The position numbers and the translations under genes were made by a program. Below are positions 6,282 to 12,448 of a DNA stretch of 12,448 bases, piece by piece. This stretch comes from Leptofilum sp050292445 (GTDB lineage: Bacteria > Chloroflexota > Anaerolineae > Promineifilales > Promineifilaceae), in assembly GCA_050292445.1 (NCBI GenBank), contig JBNKLQ010000189.1, positions 1 through 12,448 of the forward strand. Direction: 5' to 3'. Under the pieces are notes generated by a model. It saw only the letters and a program-made list of their open reading frames with translations, was not told the origin of the DNA and did not search any database. The number at the start of each line of letters is the position of its first letter. Position 1 is the stretch's first letter.

Positions 6282-9200
6282 CTATTTATCGAGGTTGGCT
6301 TTGGCAGCCAGAATCGCCTGCGCTTGCGGCGTTGCCCTCAACTGCTCACGAGCAGGGCTGTCCAGTTCAAGAAGGCAGTCTTGGAGCGCAAGATGAGCTC
6401 GCTCAAGGTGCATGGCAGCAGCAGTTGGGTCGGCCTGCTCTTTGTAAAACAGGAAGGCGACGTAATGAAACATCTGGTGACTGTAACGAGCAAACTCGTC
6501 GTGCAAAGCATCATAAAGGTGCTGCGCAGCAGCAAGATGCGTTTCGGCTGCTGGCCAATCGGTTAGCTGAACACAAATCTCTACCAACTGGATCAGTGTC
6601 AGAAAGGTCCGAAATTGTTCACCCAGCTCCTGACGCAGAGACAAAGAGTGCTCAAAAGCTGCTCGCGCTGCCAATAAGTTTTCTTCTTCTTGGTAAGCAC
6701 GCCCTTTCGTGTAGTATACGTGAGCCTCCTGGCGCGGTAATTTCGCCTTTTGGGCAATGGCGATTGCTTTATCCAGGCAACTTAGGGCAGCAGCGATGTC
6801 GCCAAGGCTAACATAGGCCCCCCCGATATTGCTGTAGTAAATAGCCGTCCGGCGCGGATCATTCATAGATTCGGCAATGGCCAATGCCTGTCGGTAGTAG
6901 ACAATAGCTCGCTCAATATCTTGCTCGACGATTGCCAGACCTGCCAGGTTGTTTACTTGGACCATTTCGCCCACCCTGTCGCCAATTTCTCGGCTGATGG
7001 CCAGACCGCTTTCAACGACCTGCTGAACTTCTTCATAATCGCCTAAATACCACAGCGCGTCCGCCAACCAGGCCAGAATGCGGCTCTCGCTAAAGGGATC
7101 GGTGATTTGGCGGCACAGGGCCAATGCTTGCTGATGTACCTTAACCGCTTGCCGGTGCTGACCCCGATGAACGTTTAGATTGCCCAGCAGATTTAACACA
7201 GCAATCTGCCCCTGGCTGTTGTTATCGGTTTGGTACAGTTCCAAAGCGTGTTTAGCCTGGGCGTAAGCCTGGTCATAATCGCCCTGATCCCGATATGTTT
7301 TGCCCAGGGTTTCCAATAAGCTGGCCTGCAAGCTGGTAGCCTGAGCCGTAGCTGCCCACGCCAGCCCCTGCCGAACGACTGTTTCCACTTCATCCAGTTC
7401 TCCCTGCATCAGGAGATATTTTGCTTGATGCTGCGCCCATTCCGCGCGACAGGCCAACTCGCCAGTTTTTTTGGCCAGATTCGCCAACGTTTCTAATTTT
7501 TCTGCAAGCTCCGGGACGTTGCTGGTTGCTTCAAATGCTTGCACCAGGCCAAGCATCGCCTGAAAACGTGGCTGGTGCTCTGCTGTGGGCAAGGCATCCA
7601 GCGCCTGACGGAAGAGGTTGACGGCGTCGCCAAAGGCTGCCCGACTCAAGGCATATTCGCCAGCCTGAAGAGCAAACCTGGCTTGCTGTGCCTGGTCGCC
7701 AGCCATGCCCCAGTGGTGGGCTAAAATGGCCGCATCGGCTCCGCGCCGGGCCAGGGCCTCAGCCACCCGGTGGTGCAGCCGCTGGCGGCGAATCTTGCTC
7801 AATTGCGTGCGGACGGCAGCGCCGATGAGATCGTGGCTGAAGCCATACTGGTTCGTCTGGCGTGCCTCCAAAAAGCGCCAGCGCAGGCCCAGTTCAATAG
7901 CGGTAATGGATTCGTCTTCAGAACGGCCGCTTACCTGCCAAAGCAGATCAAAATTGGTCGGGCGCTCCAGCACGGCCAATGTTTCAATGACCTGACGGCT
8001 GCTGCCAGGGAGCTGTCGCAGGCGGCGGCTGGTCAGCTCTTGCAGGCTGGGGGGAATAGGCAGAGGTGTGGGCAGAACGGCCGTTTGCGTCAGTTCGCGC
8101 AAAATTTCAGTAACAAACAAAGGATTGCCGCCTGCTGCCGCCAACAAACTGTCTCGAATCTCAGCAAGAGGTGCCTTTTCTGGCACATTCAGCCACAAGA
8201 CGCCAATCAGGGAACTGACTTCTTCCTTACCCAATGGCGGTAACGCCAGCCGTTGGATCAGCGCCTCACGCTGGGCATCGTGCAGCAGCGTTTGCAAAGC
8301 GGGATTATCGGCAACTTCCTCGCTGCGCAGCGTGCCCAGCAGCAGCATTGGCAGTTGGCTGGCTTTTATGAATTGGGCCATAAACAAAAACAGTTGCAAA
8401 GAGGTTTCATCAGCCCACTGCAAATCTTCTAGCAGAAAAATGCGTGGCGCGCTGCCAAGTGCCAGCAACTCGGCCACAGCCCGGAAAAGATGCTCCTGTT
8501 TTTCCGGCGCGCTGTTGGCCGCCGGGAAGACGTGGGGCAGGAGTCGGCTCAATTGGACCTGCCACGGTTGGGCCAATTGTTCCATTTCCGCTGCTGATAC
8601 TGCTTGCCGCCATTCTTCCAAGATTGCCAGCCACGGTTGGTAGGGGATGGCTCGGGTCGATTCATAACAGTTGCCGCGAAAGGCATAATACGCCGGTGAT
8701 GCCATTGGCAGAAACTCCTGTACCAGCCTGGTTTTTCCGGCCCCAGCCACGCCCTCAATGAGAATGGTTGCGCCCCTTTGCTGCCGAATGCCCTGCCACG
8801 CTTTTTGCAGCTGCTGGAGTTCCGCCACGCGGCCTACGAAGTCATTTTTAGCTGTTGATTCGATCACCAATTTAGAGGCAGAGGTAGGTTCTGCGACGGG
8901 AGGCGGGAGGGGCTGGTTTTGGTGTACGGCCGTTCCCAAAGCCATTAGTTCAGCCGAAGGATCAACCGCCAATTCTTCCTGCAATAAATCGCGGCACTGT
9001 TCAAACTGTTGTAGCGCGCTCTCCCGCTGGCCGGTGTGGGCGTAAAGCCAGACCAGCCGGGTGTGCACAACTTCCAGGAGTGCATTGGTTTGCAAAAGGG
9101 TTTGGGCCAGATCAATTGCCTGGGCATATCGTTCCTGCTGGATGAAACGGTTTACCAAAACCGCGCCGCCTTTTTCGTAAAGCTGCTGGCAGCGTGCTCG

Positions 9201-9644
9201 TTCGCCTAAAAGCCACAGGTCAAATTCGGCGGCGTCACGCAGGGCCAGTTCGTCCAGAAACGGACCGCGATAAAGGGCAACGGCCGTTGCCAGAGTGTCG
9301 GCTGGCTGCTGCTGGGGATTGGTTAAGGTTTGTTGGAAGGTGGTGAGATCGGTGCGGGCGATGGCAAAGTTGAAAGCAACTCCTTGGGGCGATACGTCGA
9401 GAATCTCTTCATCCAAGTCGCGGCGGATGCGGCTGAGGTGCCAGCGCAAGGATCCGGCCGGATCCTTGGCGGACTGGCAGAACAGCTCGGCCAGCGCCCG
9501 ACGCGTTTGCAGTTTGCCGCTGGCTGCCAGGTAAGCCAAAATCGCCCGCGTTTTGCGGTTTAAGGTGGTTTGTGTTGCGGTGCTGGCCACGGAGCGAATG
9601 TCAAATGGACCAAGTAAAGCAAGGGTGTAGCGTATCACGGCCAC
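6282..9644 (-). CDS. SARP-like transcriptional regulator: winged helix, BTAD, AAA ATPase, TPR array
   Basis: Large cytoplasmic signal-integrating regulator of 1120 residues. An OmpR-type winged helix occupies about 1-95 (RRALAELF...SLRWHLSRIRRDL). The bacterial transcriptional activation domain (BTAD) is at about 100-240 (DLWLLGERARCQQLYE...GQRESALQQFEQCRDLLQEEL). After a Pro-rich linker comes an AAA_16/STAND-type ATPase beginning DFVGR at 268, with Walker A GVAGAGKT 298-305 and Walker B RIFLLEDLQWAD 401-412. Helical repeats from about 650 become clear TPRs at about 770-1080. There is no C-terminal LuxR helix-turn-helix, so DNA binding must be N-terminal as in SARP/AfsR proteins. Start: GTG 9644, directly after an in-frame TAA two codons upstream; GTG 9638 is an alternative, and neither has a Shine-Dalgarno. 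It lies 62 bp after the sensor kinase stop on the same strand. Its targets and ligand are unknown. Confidence 0.9.
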   Translation of the reverse strand: MAVIRYTLALLGPFDIRSVASTATQTTLNRKTRAILAYLAASGKLQTRRALAELFCQSAKDPAGSLRWHLSRIRRDLDEEILDVSPQGVAFNFAIARTDLTTFQQTLTNPQQQPADTLATAVALYRGPFLDELALRDAAEFDLWLLGERARCQQLYEKGGAVLVNRFIQQERYAQAIDLAQTLLQTNALLEVVHTRLVWLYAHTGQRESALQQFEQCRDLLQEELAVDPSAELMALGTAVHQNQPLPPPVAEPTSASKLVIESTAKNDFVGRVAELQQLQKAWQGIRQQRGATILIEGVAGAGKTRLVQEFLPMASPAYYAFRGNCYESTRAIPYQPWLAILEEWRQAVSAAEMEQLAQPWQVQLSRLLPHVFPAANSAPEKQEHLFRAVAELLALGSAPRIFLLEDLQWADETSLQLFLFMAQFIKASQLPMLLLGTLRSEEVADNPALQTLLHDAQREALIQRLALPPLGKEEVSSLIGVLWLNVPEKAPLAEIRDSLLAAAGGNPLFVTEILRELTQTAVLPTPLPIPPSLQELTSRRLRQLPGSSRQVIETLAVLERPTNFDLLWQVSGRSEDESITAIELGLRWRFLEARQTNQYGFSHDLIGAAVRTQLSKIRRQRLHHRVAEALARRGADAAILAHHWGMAGDQAQQARFALQAGEYALSRAAFGDAVNLFRQALDALPTAEHQPRFQAMLGLVQAFEATSNVPELAEKLETLANLAKKTGELACRAEWAQHQAKYLLMQGELDEVETVVRQGLAWAATAQATSLQASLLETLGKTYRDQGDYDQAYAQAKHALELYQTDNNSQGQIAVLNLLGNLNVHRGQHRQAVKVHQQALALCRQITDPFSESRILAWLADALWYLGDYEEVQQVVESGLAISREIGDRVGEMVQVNNLAGLAIVEQDIERAIVYYRQALAIAESMNDPRRTAIYYSNIGGAYVSLGDIAAALSCLDKAIAIAQKAKLPRQEAHVYYTKGRAYQEEENLLAARAAFEHSLSLRQELGEQFRTFLTLIQLVEICVQLTDWPAAETHLAAAQHLYDALHDEFARYSHQMFHYVAFLFYKEQADPTAAAMHLERAHLALQDCLLELDSPAREQLRATPQAQAILAAKANLDK
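9447..9468. repeat. 22-bp perfect palindrome inside the regulator gene
   Basis: The core GGATCCGGCCGGATCC extends symmetrically by three bases on each side, giving 11-bp arms with no spacer. It lies in the winged-helix coding part and is read as K-D-P-A-G-S-L between helices. Chance expectation for a perfect 22-bp palindrome in 12.4 kb is about 0.003. Confidence 0.8.
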
Positions 9645-9706
9645 ATTTTAGCATAGGTTTGGGCAGATCATGCGATGAAGAGGGAAAACTTTGCAGTTTC
9701 CAAGAC
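9645..9706 (-). other. 62-bp gap between kinase and regulator with small hairpin
   Basis: Just past the kinase stop, the minus strand forms GGAAACT-GCAA-AGTTTTCC (9683-9701) with one bulged base and a GNRA-type GCAA loop. CTCTTC follows rather than a T-run, so it is at best a weak terminator or an mRNA-processing hairpin. Nearer the regulator, TATGCTAAAAT (9646-9656) is -10-like, without a clear -35. No ribosome-binding site is seen before GTG 9644. Confidence 0.4.
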
Positions 9707-12448
9707 TTAATCAATTTGCAGAAATTGCTCGACAAAAGCCAATATCTTCTCGTCTTCGAAATCAGCCGCCAGTTGGTCAATCATGTGGGCGAAGGGGCGG
9801 TACTGTGGCGAAAGTGTCTCTAGATTTTGGGCATACGCATGCAGGCGGTCCATGTCGCCGAAGCGGGCCAGCTCTACCAGTTTCTCTAGTTCATTCTGGG
9901 GTGGTGGGATGATGTTTTCATGGGGAACGGCCGTCCCATTGTCTAAAATCATGGTTTCTTCTTCCGCGTCATTATCAGTGGTATGGTGGGAGTGTGTGGG
10001 GGAGGGTACGGCCGTTTTCGCTCCCACCTCAAACGTTGCCTCAAACCAGAACCGGCTGCCCTCACCACGTTTGCTTTCTGCCTGAATTTGCCCGCCCATC
10101 AGCCTGACCAACTGCTGGCTAATCGCCAAACCCAGCCCGGTGCCTTGCGCCTGATAGCGGCTCTCGCCCGTTTGCGCAAAAGGCTGGAAAATCCCCGCCA
10201 GCTTGTCTGGGGCAATGCCGATGCCCGTATCCTGAACTTCAAAGCAAAGACGGCAGGCAGCGGCTGACGGGCTGCCTGTTTCACTGGCTGCGGGCAGCTC
10301 GCAGCGCGTTACTAAAAACGTGACTGTGCCATGTTCCGTAAACTTCACAGCATTGCCCAGTAAATTGAGCAGCACTTGTCGTAGCCGCTTTTCATCGGCC
10401 ACAATGACAGAGGGTAAATGGGAGTCTGCTTCATAGCGCAAGTGGATTTTCTTTTGTTGGGCAGCCATTTTCATCATACTAGTGACGCCCTCAAGAAATT
10501 CCGGCAAAGTCAACGCTTCCGGATAGATTTCCAGACGCTCCTCCTCAACTTTTGCCAAATCCAGAACATCATTGATGAGGGTAAGCAAATGCTGACCGCT
10601 ATTGTAGATGGTCTCCAGGCCATCCCCTTGCTTGGTCGTGAGCGTGGTGCTGCGCCGTAATATTTGCGCATACCCCAGAATGCCATTGAGCGGTGTGCGC
10701 AGTTCATGGCTCATGTTAGCCAGGAAATTGCTTTTGGCTTTATTGGCCGCTTCTGCTACCAATTTTTCTTTTTCCAGCTCCAAATTTTTAAGCCGTTCTT
10801 GCTCCACCCGTTTACGGTCGGTGATGTCACGCGCCACACTTTGCACAGCCATGACAGTGCCGTCTTTGTGGCGCCGCACCGCTGCGGAGATAAGGGCGTC
10901 AATTTCTTGCCCATCTTTGCGCCGCAGTTTCAGTTCATAATCTTTGAGAAAACCATCTTCGAGCATAGCATGGCGAACATAAGCCATATCTGCCTCGTTG
11001 GCATACGCTTGCGCCGTATTCATCTGTAATGCTTCTTGCCGAGAGTAACCGAGCATTGTTTCACAGACAGGGTTAATATCAATGATTTGCCCATCAAGCG
11101 TTGCTAACAAGAGCAGGTCGTTGGATTCTTCAAAGATAGTGCGATATTTCTTTTCGCTTTCAGCCAAATGGATTTTTTCCGCTTCAAGCGCCACAGATAA
11201 ATCTTCAACTTTGTGGAACGCTTTGGAAAAACGGTGCGAGAGCAGCACAGCCTGGACAAAAATGAAGCCCATAAAACCAATAGGACTAACTTCACCTATG
11301 GGAATGATCCCCTGATAATACAAAATGTCGATGATGATGGCGACTATCCCAATGGCGCAAGCCAGCGCAATGAACCAGGCACCTTCCCGACGCCTGTAAA
11401 GGATTTGAGCTAACAAGGTGGTGACGTAAACCAGTTCGATAAGGATGACGGCTTGATATGGGGTTGTTAGGGCACTTATTTGAAGGGTGTTCGGCCATAG
11501 GAGCAGCAGTGAGAAGCCAAGGCCCAAAATCCATATCAGGCGAATAAACCATTTGGGTACATCTCGCGGATAGAGACTGTACAGGAACAGGATAAATAAG
11601 GGCAGGAGAAGAAAGAAAGTAAGGTATTCAATGCGGAACATGAATGTCCAGTTCATGTGAGGGAAGGCGTTGAGGATGATTCGCTGATCGGTTACGGCAA
11701 CGCGTACGGTTACTAACCAGCAAAGCAGGGCAAAATACAGTGGCGACCTGTTTTGTGGCCGAAAAGCAAACAAGAAAATGTGATACAGACTCATTATAGC
11801 CAAAACGCCAAACAGCAGCACCGCTGAAAAGATTTGCCGCACCTGATATTGATGAACGGTTTCTGCCTGCCCCAGCAAAATGGCGTTGCGGAACCCCGCT
11901 TTGCGATGAAAGTAGTTGGAGACTTGTATCACCAGGTCCGTTGTTTCTCCTTGAGGCTGGAAGAAAACGACCTGCGGATTTTTGTGAGGTGTCATCTCGG
12001 CGCGGCTGGGGCCAACTTGACCTTGCTGTGCCAAAAGCGCCCCATCTAGCCAAAAGCTATAAGCGGTAGATTGCCCATCCAAATACAGGCCATATGTTTG
12101 TTCCGGGGCAAGGTGTTGTAACTGGAGGTGGAAGGTGGCATAACCTTCAGGTGGCAGTGGTTCGCCGGCCATGGTGTAGTTTTGCCAATTGCTGGGAACG
12201 GGGACGTAGTCGGTCACAGCTTGAACGGAGCCAGTCGCAGCGGCCGTTTCCCTTACTTCATCTGGTGTTAACAACTGCCGCCAATAAAAGGCCCACTCCC
12301 CGGACAGCGGCAGCATATTGGCTTCATCCACCGCCCAATTTTGTAGATCAATTGTCCCGTTTTCAGCTTGTGGGGGTGTTGTGCCCGACTGCTGCTGTCC
12401 ACAGGCTGCCAAAATCAAAGGAAATCCTACAAAGATAGCCAGTAAAAT
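9707..12448 (-). CDS. Membrane sensor histidine kinase: lipobox signal, 7TMR-DISM, PAS, HisKA, HATPase_c (5' partial)
   Basis: Membrane sensor that autophosphorylates on His in response to an extracytoplasmic and/or PAS-sensed signal. The frame stays open to the window edge, reading ILLAIFVGFPLILAACGQQQ, so the TTG at 12418 is internal and the true start lies just outside. Counting from base 12448: lipobox LAAC with Cys16; extracytoplasmic jelly-roll-like domain about 30-200 (LSGEWAFYWRQLLTPDE, WLDGALLAQQG), typical of 7TMR-DISM proteins; seven hydrophobic helices about 205-405; short coiled coil; PAS about 433-545 (YRTIFEESNDLLLL...VARDITDRKRVEQ); HisKA with H-box NMSHELRTPLNG, His581; HATPase N-box NLLGNAVKF ~695, G1 DTGIGIA ~740, G2 GTGLGLA ~769. 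A His/Thr/acidic/Pro linker leads to a ~60-residue helical tail (ELEKLVELARFGDMDRLHAY...). There is no receiver or Hpt domain and no response regulator gene in view. It is followed 62 bp later by the SARP-like regulator. Confidence 0.92.
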   Translation of the reverse strand: MLLAIFVGFPLILAACGQQQSGTTPPQAENGTIDLQNWAVDEANMLPLSGEWAFYWRQLLTPDEVRETAAATGSVQAVTDYVPVPSNWQNYTMAGEPLPPEGYATFHLQLQHLAPEQTYGLYLDGQSTAYSFWLDGALLAQQGQVGPSRAEMTPHKNPQVVFFQPQGETTDLVIQVSNYFHRKAGFRNAILLGQAETVHQYQVRQIFSAVLLFGVLAIMSLYHIFLFAFRPQNRSPLYFALLCWLVTVRVAVTDQRIILNAFPHMNWTFMFRIEYLTFFLLLPLFILFLYSLYPRDVPKWFIRLIWILGLGFSLLLLWPNTLQISALTTPYQAVILIELVYVTTLLAQILYRRREGAWFIALACAIGIVAIIIDILYYQGIIPIGEVSPIGFMGFIFVQAVLLSHRFSKAFHKVEDLSVALEAEKIHLAESEKKYRTIFEESNDLLLLATLDGQIIDINPVCETMLGYSRQEALQMNTAQAYANEADMAYVRHAMLEDGFLKDYELKLRRKDGQEIDALISAAVRRHKDGTVMAVQSVARDITDRKRVEQERLKNLELEKEKLVAEAANKAKSNFLANMSHELRTPLNGILGYAQILRRSTTLTTKQGDGLETIYNSGQHLLTLINDVLDLAKVEEERLEIYPEALTLPEFLEGVTSMMKMAAQQKKIHLRYEADSHLPSVIVADEKRLRQVLLNLLGNAVKFTEHGTVTFLVTRCELPAASETGSPSAAACRLCFEVQDTGIGIAPDKLAGIFQPFAQTGESRYQAQGTGLGLAISQQLVRLMGGQIQAESKRGEGSRFWFEATFEVGAKTAVPSPTHSHHTTDNDAEEETMILDNGTAVPHENIIPPPQNELEKLVELARFGDMDRLHAYAQNLETLSPQYRPFAHMIDQLAADFEDEKILAFVEQFLQID

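Larger units (their letters stand above)
105..10015. repeat. Dispersed 8-bp palindrome ACGGCCGT, 14 exact copies
   Basis: Exact copies start at 105, 579, 846, 1330, 3302, 3937, 3979, 4012, 5977, 8077, 8926, 9280, 9927 and 10008; the favoured extension is AACGGCCGTT. By base composition (about 50-55% GC) fewer than 0.5 copies would be expected. Of 21 CGGCCG hexamers counted in the window, 14 have both the A and T flanks and six more (908, 2196, 3781, 4821, 7923, 12240) miss by one base. Copies occur in four of the five main genes read as Thr-Ala-Val, out of that frame in two places (1330, 3302), and once in the intergenic region (5977). Confidence 0.9.

Noticed and set aside
6248..6811. 187-codon plus-strand ORF opposite the end of the regulator
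   Set aside because: Antisense shadow of a TPR-coding region; no ribosome-binding site or recognisable domain.
8068..8643. 191-codon plus-strand ORF opposite the ATPase domain of the regulator
   Set aside because: Ser/Arg-rich shadow frame with no domain; the opposite strand carries clear Walker motifs.
9683..9701. Intrinsic terminator after the kinase gene
   Set aside because: A seven-to-eight-bp stem with a GCAA loop exists, but it is AT-rich, bulged and not followed by a T-run; kept only as a possible processing hairpin.
12416..12418. TTG as the start of the histidine kinase
   Set aside because: The reading frame continues upstream as a hydrophobic signal peptide to the window edge; TTG is an internal Leu.

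Overview
The window looks like chromosomal DNA of a Chloroflexota bacterium, probably of the Anaerolineae/Ardenticatenia type. That placement is inferred from style: Thr/Pro/Asn-rich linkers of the 'TNTPVP' kind, secreted PPC-like repeat proteins ending in a short 'FLPMV-basic' tail, a 7TMR-DISM sensor kinase and a very large BTAD/AAA/TPR regulator. No rRNA, tRNA or taxonomic marker is present. Coding density is high and I see no phage, IS or CRISPR signature.

Plus strand, 1-4452, lipid block. A 5'-truncated fused enoyl-CoA hydratase/3-hydroxyacyl-CoA dehydrogenase (FadJ/FadB type) is followed after 126 bp by a remarkably eukaryote-like alkyldihydroxyacetonephosphate synthase (ether-lipid forming, FAD-dependent). 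After a further 31 bp comes a single-pass membrane protein with a Pro/Thr stalk and an extracytoplasmic beta-type domain. The first two genes both handle acyl/alkyl chains; the third is of unknown role.

Minus strand, 12448-4454, signalling and surface block, transcribed toward the lipid block. A 5'-truncated membrane histidine kinase (lipobox signal peptide, 7TMR-DISM region, PAS, HisKA, HATPase) is followed after 62 bp by a 1120-residue SARP-like regulator (winged helix, BTAD, AAA ATPase, TPRs). A 364-bp intergenic region holds two dispersed-repeat-like elements and a possible 60-codon leader ORF. Last comes a secreted protein made of four ~110-residue PPC-like repeats. The leader ORF has a strong Shine-Dalgarno sequence and overlaps the start of the repeat protein by ATGA. 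The two blocks converge with stop codons one base apart.

The strongest genome-scale signal is a dispersed palindrome, ACGGCCGT: 14 exact copies in 12.4 kb, where well under one is expected. Eleven of the 13 copies inside the main genes are read in frame as Thr-Ala-Val, and every Thr-Ala-Val in the window is encoded by it. It behaves like a HIP1-type genomic word that is tolerated in coding DNA, especially in interdomain linkers.
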